This document shows, piece after piece, positions 7,936-16,580 of a DNA stretch of 64,000 bases (the stretch's first letter is position 1; each line of letters begins with the position of its first letter). A model generated the notes under the pieces. The model made no database searches. It saw only the letters and a program-made list of their open reading frames with translations, and was not told the DNA's origin. This DNA comes from Anaerobacterium chartisolvens (GTDB taxonomy: Bacteria; Bacillota; Clostridia; Acetivibrionales; DSM-27016). The translations under genes were made by a program, and so were the position numbers. Location: assembly GCF_003337415.1 (NCBI RefSeq), contig NZ_QPJT01000005.1, forward strand, positions 1 through 64,000, written 5' to 3'.

Positions 7936-9812
7936 TAAATCCATTCTCCCGCGATATTTATATAGTCCGCTCCCGTATGTGTAAGCTTCAGTCTGTCGCG
8001 GCCGTGTATGCTTATTCTGTAAAGGCTGCCGTTATCGCTTTTATTGCTGTAGTATACCCAGCCGTCATGGACATTGAGGCTTAAGGACATGTCGCCGCAC
8101 AGCATTGCCCTGCAAGTGCCGTCGGTTTTTATGCGGTACATGCGGAAGCCGTCGCTTTTATTGCAGTAGTAAAGCCACTCGCCGCTTATATTTACAAAAT
8201 CGGAATTATCGTCATTAAGCTTGGTTCTTTCCATGCCGCCGGAAGTCATTTTGTATAATTTGCCTCCGTCGCTTTTATTGGAATAGTAAAGCCATTCTGA
8301 GCTTAAATTCAGGCTGCCCGAGCTGTCGCCTGCGATTTTTGTCCTGCCGCTGCCGTCAGTTTTTATAGAGTATATGCCGTACCCGTCGCTTTCATTTATG
8401 TAGTATATGGTGTCTCCGGCAATGCGAAGATCCCAGCACCTGTCATCGCTAAGCTTTGTGCGCCCACTTCCGTCGGTGTTTATTTTATACAGGCTGTCGT
8501 CGTCAGAGGCGTTGCTGTAGCACAGTGTATTTCCGGCTATGTTTATAAACCAGCACAGGTCGCGGCTTAGAATAATTTGCCCGCTTCCGTCATGCCCCTC
8601 TCTTATAAGCAGGCTGTCGTGATTAACGGGTGAATAGTATATGTGCGCTCCGTGAGCGCATACAATACCTCCATTTACAATGTTCCCCGGAGTGCCTTTC
8701 TCGTAGTCATGCCGATTGAGGGAGTATTGCGGACTGACGCTGAAAATACTCACTGTCTCTTCCAGAGCGGCGTTATATGCATTTGCCGGGGAAGAGATTA
8801 TTTCTGTTGGCTCTGCCTGAACTGAATTGCCCTCCTGCCGGGGGGATTTTGCGCAGGACACCAATTGGGATCTTGCGTTTTGGGACATCCCGAGGAGTAT
8901 TGTGGAAAGCTCGGCTCTCAGCTCTGAGGCAGATGCGTGCCTTTCTTCGGGATTGAAGGAGCACGCCTTCATTATGGCCTTTCCGAAGTCCTCGCCCGCT
9001 TGGAGCGGAGGGGGAGGCATTTCCCCGCACATCCTTTTCTCAAAGGCGGCTTCACTGTCCTTGTATTTTATTTCAAGGGGATACGGGGGCATGAAGGGCA
9101 GCCTTCCGTAGTTCATAAGCTTATAGAGCACAATGCCCAGAGAATACAAATCCGCTCTCGAGTCATATGTCTGGCCCCTGTAGATCTCAGGCGCCATGTA
9201 AAGGGGAGTTCCCTTCATTGATCCCGCTCTGCCGCTTCCCGACAGCTCTCTCGATATTCCGAAATCCCCCAGCTTGAAGCCTCCTCCCTCGGAAATGAAT
9301 ATATTTTCGCCCTTTATGTCCCTGTGTATTATGCCCTTTCTTGAGCACGCCTCAAGAGCTTCGCATATGTCAATTCCCAGCGTTATGACTTTTTCAGCCG
9401 ACATATCGTTGCGGGCCGCATATTCCGAAAGCGAGCAGGCATACTCCATCCTTATAAGTATGTCCCAGCCGGTGCCGTCGGCTCTTCTTTCAACGAGGTG
9501 ATCCTCATAGCTTATTATGCTGCTGTTGCCGCGCAGCGAGTACATCAGCCTTATTTCGTTTATAATGCTTTTTACTGCATCGGTAAAATAGGCCGCAAGT
9601 ATTTGGGGGTCTGAGGATACCGACGCAACGGCCTCCCTGTATTGCTCCGGCGAGGGTACGCTTATAAATTTCAACGCCGATATGTACTTAAAGCCCCAAT
9701 CCTCCTTTGAAACCCTGTAAACCTTTCCGAAGCTTCCGTCTCCTATAAAGGAGTCTATGCTCCAGCTCCCCCATACAGGCTCATACCTCTTGACATATTC
9801 CATATCGTGCAT
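7827..9812 (-). CDS. Ser/Thr protein kinase with C-terminal propeller domain
   Basis: ATG 9812 is preceded by AAGGAGGG at 8-nt spacing; a longer frame from 9851 lacks this. The 661-residue protein has a Hanks-type kinase domain at about residues 15-305: glycine loop GDGSFGKV, ALKF with the ATP lysine, HRDIKGEN catalytic loop, DFG and APE. A linker of about 70 residues leads to about seven repeats of 38-42 residues with the pattern WLYYxNKSDGxxLYRIxxDGxxRxKL, a DUF5050-like beta-propeller. No membrane helix separates the two, so unlike PASTA kinases the propeller seems cytoplasmic. The gene is transcribed after a PP2C phosphatase, giving a writer/eraser pair beside the Tad locus. The targets are unknown. 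Confidence 0.9.
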   Translation of the reverse strand: MHDMEYVKRYEPVWGSWSIDSFIGDGSFGKVYRVSKEDWGFKYISALKFISVPSPEQYREAVASVSSDPQILAAYFTDAVKSIINEIRLMYSLRGNSSIISYEDHLVERRADGTGWDILIRMEYACSLSEYAARNDMSAEKVITLGIDICEALEACSRKGIIHRDIKGENIFISEGGGFKLGDFGISRELSGSGRAGSMKGTPLYMAPEIYRGQTYDSRADLYSLGIVLYKLMNYGRLPFMPPYPLEIKYKDSEAAFEKRMCGEMPPPPLQAGEDFGKAIMKACSFNPEERHASASELRAELSTILLGMSQNARSQLVSCAKSPRQEGNSVQAEPTEIISSPANAYNAALEETVSIFSVSPQYSLNRHDYEKGTPGNIVNGGIVCAHGAHIYYSPVNHDSLLIREGHDGSGQIILSRDLCWFINIAGNTLCYSNASDDDSLYKINTDGSGRTKLSDDRCWDLRIAGDTIYYINESDGYGIYSIKTDGSGRTKIAGDSSGSLNLSSEWLYYSNKSDGGKLYKMTSGGMERTKLNDDNSDFVNISGEWLYYCNKSDGFRMYRIKTDGTCRAMLCGDMSLSLNVHDGWVYYSNKSDNGSLYRISIHGRDRLKLTHTGADYINIAGEWIYYCSTDEGGKLCRIGLDGKGRSNSSSSEGMSLQSRQ

Positions 9813-9865
9813 GTTAAAAGCCCTCCTTATTTTATATAAATTAGGATACAAACTATCTAAAAAGA

Positions 9866-9928
9866 ATGTAAAATAATTTCCGGAAGGATAATTTCCCCGG
9901 AATGCGTGACCGGGATATTATTTTACAT
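9866..9928 (-). repeat. Inverted repeat between PP2C and kinase genes
   Basis: ATGTAAAATAAT (9866-9877) and ATTATTTTACAT (9917-9928) form a perfect 12-bp inverted repeat around a GC-richer centre with a second TTCCGG/CCGGAA pairing. It lies in the gap between the phosphatase stop and the kinase ribosome binding site and could attenuate or stabilise the shared mRNA. There is no T-run for simple termination. Confidence 0.5.
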
Positions 9929-9953
9929 CCTCCGTTATCCGATATGTAAAAGC

Positions 9954-10787
9954 CTAAACTATATAGCATATATCCTCGATTTTTACGGTGATAACCGTTA
10001 TGTTGTCCTTCCCCCCGTTTTGAAGCGCGCGCTGTGCGAGGGAGGATGCCATGTGTGAGCTTTCACCGCAGGCTTGTATGGTTTCCTTTATTTCATCGTC
10101 GTCCACCATGTCTGTAAGACCGTCGCTGCAAATCAAAAAAACATCGTCGCGCTTAAGGGGCAAAATGCACCCAGTGTGTGCCTCTATCCTTCCCTCCTGC
10201 GGAGGTATGCCAAGATGCATTGAAAGCAGGCTGCGGGATTTATGCCCTTTCGCCGTGTGCCTTGTCAGTATACCCAGTCTTATAAGCCTTTCAGCCTCGG
10301 TATGATCTACTGTGAGCTGCTCTAAGGAATTTTCTCTTGCCAGATATATTCTGCTGTCCCCGAGGTTAAGAACGGCGCTTTGTCCGTCAAATATAAGTAG
10401 TATTGCAAGAGTAGTCCCCATGCTGACGGAATTTTGAGCCGATATTTCATATATTGATTTATTTGCTTTATCCACGTACTTTTCCATCAGGGTGAGCATA
10501 CCTGTTATATCGCTGCAGGATTTTCCCGCCCATATGGTGTCGTGAAAGTCTTTAAGCTCCGAGACCGCTGTCAGCGAGGCACATTCCCCCAATGCTTCTC
10601 CCCCCATGCCGTCACATACCGCAAAAATCATTTCTCTGCAGGTTTCTCCATAGCTTAGCCGAATGCTTTGAGATCTTTCGTGTGGGTGCATAAACAAGCC
10701 GTTCAAATAAAAGTTATCCTCGTTGCTTGTCCGTACAAGCCCCGTGCTGCAAACGACTGAGGCATCAACCGTTGTTAGTTTATTCAT
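9954..10787 (-). CDS. PP2C-family protein serine/threonine phosphatase
   Basis: A 277-residue PrpC/Stp-type phosphatase. ATG 10787 has GGGGAG at 7-nt spacing, better than the upstream starts at 10793 and 10820. Motifs are TSNEDNFY, CDGMGGEALGECAS, GTTLAIL, LGDSRIYL, ICSDGLTDMV and GGKDNITV; their Asp residues bind the metal pair. It removes phosphate from Ser/Thr of proteins, most likely opposing the kinase encoded 141 bp downstream. It is divergent from the Tad locus, with back-to-back promoters at 10835-10862 and 10897-10925, so joint regulation is plausible. Confidence 0.92.
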   Translation of the reverse strand: MNKLTTVDASVVCSTGLVRTSNEDNFYLNGLFMHPHERSQSIRLSYGETCREMIFAVCDGMGGEALGECASLTAVSELKDFHDTIWAGKSCSDITGMLTLMEKYVDKANKSIYEISAQNSVSMGTTLAILLIFDGQSAVLNLGDSRIYLARENSLEQLTVDHTEAERLIRLGILTRHTAKGHKSRSLLSMHLGIPPQEGRIEAHTGCILPLKRDDVFLICSDGLTDMVDDDEIKETIQACGESSHMASSLAQRALQNGGKDNITVITVKIEDICYIV

Positions 10788-10834
10788 ATACATTCTCCCC
10801 GCATAATTTATACACAGCAAGCCGTTCTTGTATT

Positions 10835-10862
10835 ATTATAGCACTAAATTTCTTTGGGTAAA
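10835..10862 (-). promoter_or_regulatory. Promoter for PP2C-kinase operon
   Basis: Read on the minus strand: TTTACC (10862-10857), a 16-bp spacer, and TATAAT (10840-10835). The start of the PP2C coding region is about 45 bp downstream. Confidence 0.55.
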
Positions 10863-10896
10863 AGATGGTATTGTAGTATTTTTTGTCATATAATAC

Positions 10897-10925
10897 TTGA
10901 AAAATCCAGAAAAATCATTTATTAT
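10897..10925 (+). promoter_or_regulatory. Promoter for the Tad locus
   Basis: TTGAAA (10897-10902), a 17-bp spacer and TATTAT (10920-10925), 100 bp upstream of the first Tad gene. It is the best sigma-A match in this gap. Confidence 0.5.
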
Positions 10926-11024
10926 ATTTAATAACAGATATTAATCGAAAATTATTAAGTAATTTGTATGATCTAAGAGGATTTTACAGGTATATGTGCG
11001 TAAGCCCAAGGAGAATGAAATATT

Positions 11025-12392
11025 ATGGATGCATTTTTGATCGCCGGAGGAGGTTGCAAAAGCTTAAGCCAGATCCTTGAAAGAGACTGCGGAATAAGGG
11101 TTACAGCATATGAACAGGACATTTTTAAGGGCCTGGAGCGGATTATGAACCGAAATGTGAGCGCGGATATTATAGTATTGACGGATCAGGGCATAAGCTG
11201 TGCGCCTTCCGAGCTCAAGGCCGCAATAGAAAGCTTTAGGCGGCATACCGGCAGTATGCCGGACAAGTACGTATTTAAATTTATTACAAAAGACCCTTTG
11301 TATGACAGGGCCTTTACAGATGGCGCGGGAGGGGCGCAAAATTACCGCAGCCACCTTATTGACAGGGTCAAAATTCCTGCCTCGCTTCTTAGGGATATTT
11401 GCGGAGATGTCTGCCGCAATGACGGAGGGGAAGCCGGTTTGGAGTCTCAAGGGGAACCGCACAGTGAGGGCAAAAGGGTGTGGAGCTTTTTTGGCAGGCA
11501 GGAGAAAAGCAGTGGGAAGAATAGCGAAGTTCCTTTTAAAGGTTCGGTTAGGGATGTACCCGGAGAAGAAAAAAATACGAGAAGCAGGCTTCGGGCGGTT
11601 CAGGCGGGCTTAAACAGGGCGGTGGCAATAACGGGGCACCGGGGAGCGGGCGCAACTAGCACGGCGGCAAATATTGCAGTGGCGGCAGGCATGAAGGGAC
11701 TTAAAACAATAATACTGGACTTGGACATCGAGTACAGGGGAATGAATCTTTACTTTAGTAAATTCGGAGAGGAAGCCCAGTTGAATTCTGAGCTGGAGGC
11801 ATCTTTGGTAAAATGCCTTTTAAAGCCCGATCTATATCTTAAAAATTCCTGCAAAATAAATGATGGGCTGTATGTAGTCTCTCTTGCTTACTCCGTTCCT
11901 CACAGAGACAAGCTTTTGGACTTTATTAACCTTAAAAGGCTTCTTGGACTTATAACAGTTCTAAAGTCTGATTTTAATCTTGTTTTACTGGATATCCCCT
12001 TCCATGTGCTCAGCCGGTATTCAGAAATGCTTATACACTTGGACGGCATAGGATTGTGTGTCAATAATAATATCTATTCTCTGATAAACACCGCTAAAGC
12101 CGTAGACGAAATGTTTGAACGGGAGTTTTTATCCCTGCTTAAGATGAAATCCAGAATTATTGCCACAAAATACAACGACGAAAGTAGGCACCACGGTAAA
12201 AAAATGACATGTCAGCTGATGTGCGATATATTATGCGAGATAAGCGAGGTTTTTGACGACAGGCCGGTATGCGCCGGGGCGATACCGTGGTGCGGGAGCT
12301 TTGACACGCAGGTGGATACCGGGAGGAAGCTGTGCTCTGCCAGCGGCGAGTATAAAGGGCATTACTTAAAGGTGCTGGACAATTTGATTTAA
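11025..12392 (+). CDS. TadZ/CpaE-like ParA-family protein with degenerate P-loop
   Basis: A 455-residue protein opening the Tad locus. Residues 1-130 resemble the atypical receiver-like N-domain of TadZ/CpaE. A charged linker follows, then a ParA/MinD-like domain from about residue 195 (AVAITGHRGAGATSTAANIA). TadZ places the pilus machine in the cell. The normal deviant Walker A KGGVGKTT is here HRGAGATS: the signature lysine is His and the P-loop lysine is Ala, so ATP hydrolysis is doubtful. ILDLDIEYRG fits the switch region and LVLLDIP the Walker B. A 38-bp gap leads to the CpaB-like gene. Confidence 0.8.
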   Translation: MDAFLIAGGGCKSLSQILERDCGIRVTAYEQDIFKGLERIMNRNVSADIIVLTDQGISCAPSELKAAIESFRRHTGSMPDKYVFKFITKDPLYDRAFTDGAGGAQNYRSHLIDRVKIPASLLRDICGDVCRNDGGEAGLESQGEPHSEGKRVWSFFGRQEKSSGKNSEVPFKGSVRDVPGEEKNTRSRLRAVQAGLNRAVAITGHRGAGATSTAANIAVAAGMKGLKTIILDLDIEYRGMNLYFSKFGEEAQLNSELEASLVKCLLKPDLYLKNSCKINDGLYVVSLAYSVPHRDKLLDFINLKRLLGLITVLKSDFNLVLLDIPFHVLSRYSEMLIHLDGIGLCVNNNIYSLINTAKAVDEMFEREFLSLLKMKSRIIATKYNDESRHHGKKMTCQLMCDILCEISEVFDDRPVCAGAIPWCGSFDTQVDTGRKLCSASGEYKGHYLKVLDNLI

Positions 12393-12430
12393 CACTGTGG
12401 GACATTTATTTTTAAGAAGGGATATGTGAC

Positions 12431-13336
12431 ATGAAGGTAAACAGTATACGTGGCATAAAGCCCGGAAACAAGCTGTATAAAAAGGTGCTTGCGGTAGGCA
12501 TAAGCATTATGGTGGTTGTGGCATCGTTTATTTTTCTTAACGATGTCAACAGAGAGGCAAAAAACACCGTGGAAATTATAAGGGTAAAGGCACCTGACGG
12601 TATCCCTGCCGGAAGCCTTATAGCCGAGAAGGATATTGAAGGCTATTCCATAATACAGAGAGAATTTACTTCGGACATGCTAAGGTACAGCGAGGACAAT
12701 ATCCGGGAGGTTGTGAATAAATATTCACTGTATACCCTGCGTAAAAAGTCAATTCTTTATATGGACCAGCTAACCGCCGAAAGGCCGCTTAAAAATGCCT
12801 GGATATACGGCTTCAGCGATCCGCAGAATGAAATACTGACGCTCCCCTACAATTATATGGAATGCGGAGGAGATATACTGATGCCGGGGGACAGAGTGAG
12901 GGTGAGGGTGCTGGAGGAGAAGGAGGCTCCGCAGGGAGACGGCATTGACGGAAGCGTTCCAAACTATGGCGGCTTTCAGCCCTCTTCAAAAAAAGAGGTT
13001 CAGGCACAGATTTTATTTGACTCCATTATAATAAAGGATCTTTTAAATTCAAGGGGGCATTCCATTTATGAGGTATACAAGGAAGCTCTTAAGCTGGCGG
13101 CGGATAAAAGAGAGTCTGTAATGCAGAGCGATCAGTTTTTGAACAATATCCAGCCAAAATCGCTTGTGCTTGAGGCTACCTCACGTCAGGCCGAGGCGTA
13201 TGCCAAATTTAAGGGAAAGGGTGTTCAGTCGTTCACATTTACTATACTGCAAAGGAATAAGGATGTAAACATTTTAGACCAGCTTTCCACTATTGAGAAG
13301 GAGGTGCAGTCATGGGCCGGCAAAGGGGCAAACTGA
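12431..13336 (+). CDS. CpaB/RcpC-like pilus assembly protein
   Basis: A 301-residue protein with one N-terminal membrane helix (residues about 20-40) and then a SAF-like region IPAGSLIAEKDIEGYSI, as in CpaB/RcpC. CpaB proteins belong to Flp pilus assembly and are thought to contact the cell wall or outer layers. A VRVRV strand segment and an EVYKEALKLAA helix follow. It lies between two ParA-like genes. Its end overlaps the next start by 25 bp, which suggests translational coupling. Confidence 0.7.
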   Translation: MKVNSIRGIKPGNKLYKKVLAVGISIMVVVASFIFLNDVNREAKNTVEIIRVKAPDGIPAGSLIAEKDIEGYSIIQREFTSDMLRYSEDNIREVVNKYSLYTLRKKSILYMDQLTAERPLKNAWIYGFSDPQNEILTLPYNYMECGGDILMPGDRVRVRVLEEKEAPQGDGIDGSVPNYGGFQPSSKKEVQAQILFDSIIIKDLLNSRGHSIYEVYKEALKLAADKRESVMQSDQFLNNIQPKSLVLEATSRQAEAYAKFKGKGVQSFTFTILQRNKDVNILDQLSTIEKEVQSWAGKGAN

Positions 13337-14139
13337 GCTTTGACGATGTTTTGCAGAGGCTGTCCCCCAGAGACAGGGTATACGGCGAGCTGGAGGCAAG
13401 CAGAATTATTGACAATGTTATAGGCTTTATCCCGGCTTCCGACTGCTGCGATACGTCCATACTGGTGTCAAACCTTGCGGCTCTTCTTGCCGCGAGGCAG
13501 TACAGTGTATGCATACTGGACAACAAGGTGTTTTATCCGAGCATTTATAAAATTCTTGACTGTGAGGCCAACCCGAGAGACAGGGGCCTTATTAAGCTTC
13601 TGAGGAGTGATAGGGTGGACTTCAGGGATGAGATAAATTCTACCAGGTATAAAAACCTGTTTCTTCTGTCTCCCAGCCCTATGGACGCAATGGAGGATTA
13701 TTTTGATTTTACCTTCGGTGATATCGAGAGGGTTATGACTGCCGTAAAGGACATGTTTGATCTGGTAATAGTGGATATACCCAACATACCCCCCTTAGAG
13801 TTCTGTGTCTCTTCAATAAAGCACTGCAATACCGGATTTTTTGTATGGAGCGAAAGGATAGAATGTCCTCAGAATACTGAAAAATTTCTGGAGTTTGTGG
13901 GGTCGCTCGGTATTGGGGCATCAAAATTTACAAACATAGTTATAAACAACATAAGCGGATTGAACTTTGACAGAGAGGTAATTTCTGAAATGAAGATGAA
14001 GCTGATAGCGGAATTTCCTTTCATACCTAAAGCGGCGGACTTTTCTATTGAGGGAAAGGTATACATTCAGGACAGCGCGCTGCTTGACAAGAGATTTGAA
14101 AGGGCTTTAAACGCATTGGCGGATGTAATTGCAGGCTGA
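13312..14139 (+). CDS. Second ParA/TadZ-like protein, P-loop lost
   Basis: ATG 13312 follows AAGGAGGTG. The 275-residue product has the ParA fold pattern: IGFIPASDCCDTSILVSNL where Walker A should be, SVCILDNK for the first Asp, LVIVDIP for Walker B, and a later VINN. The P-loop glycines and both lysines are gone, so it probably does not hydrolyse ATP. It may pair with the first TadZ-like protein as a non-catalytic partner. It is 25 bp upstream of the TadA ATPase. Confidence 0.65.
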   Translation: MGRQRGKLSFDDVLQRLSPRDRVYGELEASRIIDNVIGFIPASDCCDTSILVSNLAALLAARQYSVCILDNKVFYPSIYKILDCEANPRDRGLIKLLRSDRVDFRDEINSTRYKNLFLLSPSPMDAMEDYFDFTFGDIERVMTAVKDMFDLVIVDIPNIPPLEFCVSSIKHCNTGFFVWSERIECPQNTEKFLEFVGSLGIGASKFTNIVINNISGLNFDREVISEMKMKLIAEFPFIPKAADFSIEGKVYIQDSALLDKRFERALNALADVIAG

Positions 14140-14164
14140 CAGTGGGTAAAAAGGGGGGAATGCA

Positions 14165-15619
14165 ATGCTGTCAAGGGGAAATGTGAGTGAGCTTCAGAGG
14201 CAGGCAAAATATGTGCAGAAAGGCGATGCGTCACGTAAATATGCCAGTGTAGCCTTTGACGAGGTTTTAAAGCACTGTCAGCAGTATATAAGCAAGACTG
14301 CCTCCAACTTTTACAGGAGGCTGGATGACGCTGCCAAGAAAAGAGAAATGACCGAAAGATATATCATTGATTATGTTGAGACGCAGAAGCCCGAGGTGGA
14401 GGGATATGATGATTTAATTTCCCTAAAGGGCGCACTGATTGACGAAATAACTCAATACGGGCCCATAACAGAGGTTATGGAGGACCCTGAGATTGATGAA
14501 ATAAGGGCTAACGGCCCCCGGCAGATTTTTATAGAAAGATATGGCAGGACGGAAATGCTGGACAAGCAGTTTAATGACAGGGAGCATATGGAGAGGATAA
14601 TATCAAAGCTCATAGGGGTTTCAAAGATGAGGCTTACCCCCAGAATGCCCATGGTAAATGCGCGCACCATTGAGGGTTACAGGGTAAACGCCACCCATGG
14701 CGATATTTCTCCCTACGACAGCCCCGCGTTTGTAATAAGGAAATTTAAAAAATCGGCCATGTCTCCTTTGAAAATGATTGAGGACAAATCCTTTTCCACA
14801 AATATGTTCAGAATGCTGTCAATGATGCCTAAGGCGGATCTGTCATGGATAACGGTAGGGCCCACGGGCAGCGGCAAGACCACGTTGAATGAGGTTCTGA
14901 TACGCCAGATAGACCCGCTCTGCCGTATTATAACCATAGAGAACCCCGCTGAAATGAGGCTTTTAAGGCATAAGGACGATGATGCCGGCGGCAGGGTTAT
15001 AAACGATGTGCTTCAATACGAGTCGGTGTCGGAGGATGACGACAGCAGCCCTGCCACCATGGAGAATTTGCTTATAAACGCTATGAGGCAATCCCCACAC
15101 TGGATAGGGCCTGGAGAGCTGCGGGCTCCGGGAGAATTTGCCACTGCCTTAAGGGCCGCCCAGACGGGACATTATTTTTTTACAACGCTTCATGCCGAAG
15201 GTGACAAGGAGGCTATTTTCAGGTTTCTCACCGCATACCTTATGGTGTCGGACGAGCCTGCCGAGCTGGCCTTGAGAAACATATGCAGCGCGGTTAAGTT
15301 TGTTGTCTTTCAGGAAAAGCTTGCCGACGGGACGAGAAAGGTTACCTCTATTTCCGAAGTGATGGGCTCCGAAGGGTTGTCACCGATAGTGAATCAGATT
15401 TACAGGTATGAGTGCATGGACGTTGAGGAGGATGAAGGGACGGGAAAGGTACTGAGAATAATAGGGAGGCATAAGAGAGTGGGAGTAATTTCAGACGAAA
15501 TCTGCCAGAGGATGCTGAAATCAGGCATAAGGAAAAGCCGGTTTGAATTTTTAACCGTGCCTCCAAGCCCTGATGAAGAGGAGGTTTACGATACCAGTGG
15601 GATTAACATTAATGTTTAG
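14165..15619 (+). CDS. TadA/CpaF-type secretion ATPase
   Basis: A 484-residue type II/IV secretion ATPase with an N-terminal helical domain followed by the RecA-like motor. Walker A is GPTGSGKTT, the Asp/Glu box region IITIENPAEMRLL, Walker B region WIGPGELRAPGEF and the His box TTLHAEGDKEA. It powers assembly and perhaps retraction of Flp-type pili. ATG 14165 has a GGGGGGAA ribosome binding site. The gene is embedded in a complete Tad order (TadZ, CpaB, TadA, TadB, TadC, minor pilins). Confidence 0.92.
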   Translation: MLSRGNVSELQRQAKYVQKGDASRKYASVAFDEVLKHCQQYISKTASNFYRRLDDAAKKREMTERYIIDYVETQKPEVEGYDDLISLKGALIDEITQYGPITEVMEDPEIDEIRANGPRQIFIERYGRTEMLDKQFNDREHMERIISKLIGVSKMRLTPRMPMVNARTIEGYRVNATHGDISPYDSPAFVIRKFKKSAMSPLKMIEDKSFSTNMFRMLSMMPKADLSWITVGPTGSGKTTLNEVLIRQIDPLCRIITIENPAEMRLLRHKDDDAGGRVINDVLQYESVSEDDDSSPATMENLLINAMRQSPHWIGPGELRAPGEFATALRAAQTGHYFFTTLHAEGDKEAIFRFLTAYLMVSDEPAELALRNICSAVKFVVFQEKLADGTRKVTSISEVMGSEGLSPIVNQIYRYECMDVEEDEGTGKVLRIIGRHKRVGVISDEICQRMLKSGIRKSRFEFLTVPPSPDEEEVYDTSGININV

Positions 15620-16580
15620 TATATTTGCAGGCGCAGCAGTGCTTTGCGTTATAAACCTTGTAATGGATCTTCGCCTGCTGGCGGATTTCAGAATGGGAGC
15701 GGAGAAGCTTTTTGATATATTCATCGACAGTGTGGGCAGGCATAACATAAAGAGGTTTGTGTACAGGCTGAAAAAGGAAAAGATCGAAAAGAGGAAAGAG
15801 ACTGTTATAGCCGGATATAACAATATAATTGAAGGAATTATATACGATTTCAACCTGCCCCTTACCCTTGAAGGAGCCAATTCGCTTCTGTGCATTCTGC
15901 TTGCGGCACTGGTGCTCATTATAGTGGTTTTTCTGAAAAATGTGTCCCTCTCGGTGCTGGCATCGGTATCCATACTTGTGGGGATGATTACCTTTGTAAC
16001 CATGCAGTCACGCCTTGCAAAGGCGGCCAAGCTTGAAAGCATAATGGACGCGGAGGATCTCATATGCCCTCTTGCCAGAGACGGTGTGCTTGTGGCAATA
16101 AAAAAGGTACTTGAGTCGGAAGGATACCTGAACAAAAATATCAGGCCCTACTTTATGCAGTTTGTGGACAACTGCGAAAATCACGGATACTCCTTTAAGC
16201 GTGCCATGGAAATACTTAATAAGCAGCTTGGGCCAAAGTTCGACAATTTTACAAAAAAAGCGGTAATTTTTGAATATAACGAAAGAAAGGGCATGGCGGA
16301 CATCTTTCTGGATATTGTAGATGAAAATGCCGTTTTGAGAGAGGTGAACGTAAGAAAAAACAGGATATTTAAAAAAATGAACAGGGATTTCCTGATTAAA
16401 ACCGCTATGATAGCCGCTTTTGCGGGTTATTCCATGACCTCGGGAGAGCTTAAGGCTTTTATGATGGGCAGCGCAGAGGGCAGGCTTATAAACACCATAG
16501 CTATTGTGGCTATTTGCTTAAGCTTTGCAAGGTGCCAGTCTCTTCAAAGCGATATAGGCAGCGGGGGAGGTGTGAAATAA
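15597..16580 (+). CDS. TadB-like inner-membrane platform protein
   Basis: I place the start at GTG 15597, 12 nt after AGGAGG (15579-15584). ATG 15573 would put that ribosome binding site inside the gene, and ATG 15612 is also possible. The protein (327 residues from 15597) has an N-terminal helix, a T2SSF-like cytoplasmic domain and hydrophobic helices near residues 95-135 and at the C-terminus. This is the TadB layout. It overlaps the ATPase gene by 23 bp and the next gene by 1 bp. Confidence 0.75.
   Translation: MGLTLMFSIFAGAAVLCVINLVMDLRLLADFRMGAEKLFDIFIDSVGRHNIKRFVYRLKKEKIEKRKETVIAGYNNIIEGIIYDFNLPLTLEGANSLLCILLAALVLIIVVFLKNVSLSVLASVSILVGMITFVTMQSRLAKAAKLESIMDAEDLICPLARDGVLVAIKKVLESEGYLNKNIRPYFMQFVDNCENHGYSFKRAMEILNKQLGPKFDNFTKKAVIFEYNERKGMADIFLDIVDENAVLREVNVRKNRIFKKMNRDFLIKTAMIAAFAGYSMTSGELKAFMMGSAEGRLINTIAIVAICLSFARCQSLQSDIGSGGGVK

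Noticed and set aside
16514-16579. Upstream extension of the TadC-like gene
   Set aside because: ATG 16580 overlaps the TadB stop and has a strong ribosome binding site; the extension lies inside the TadB gene.
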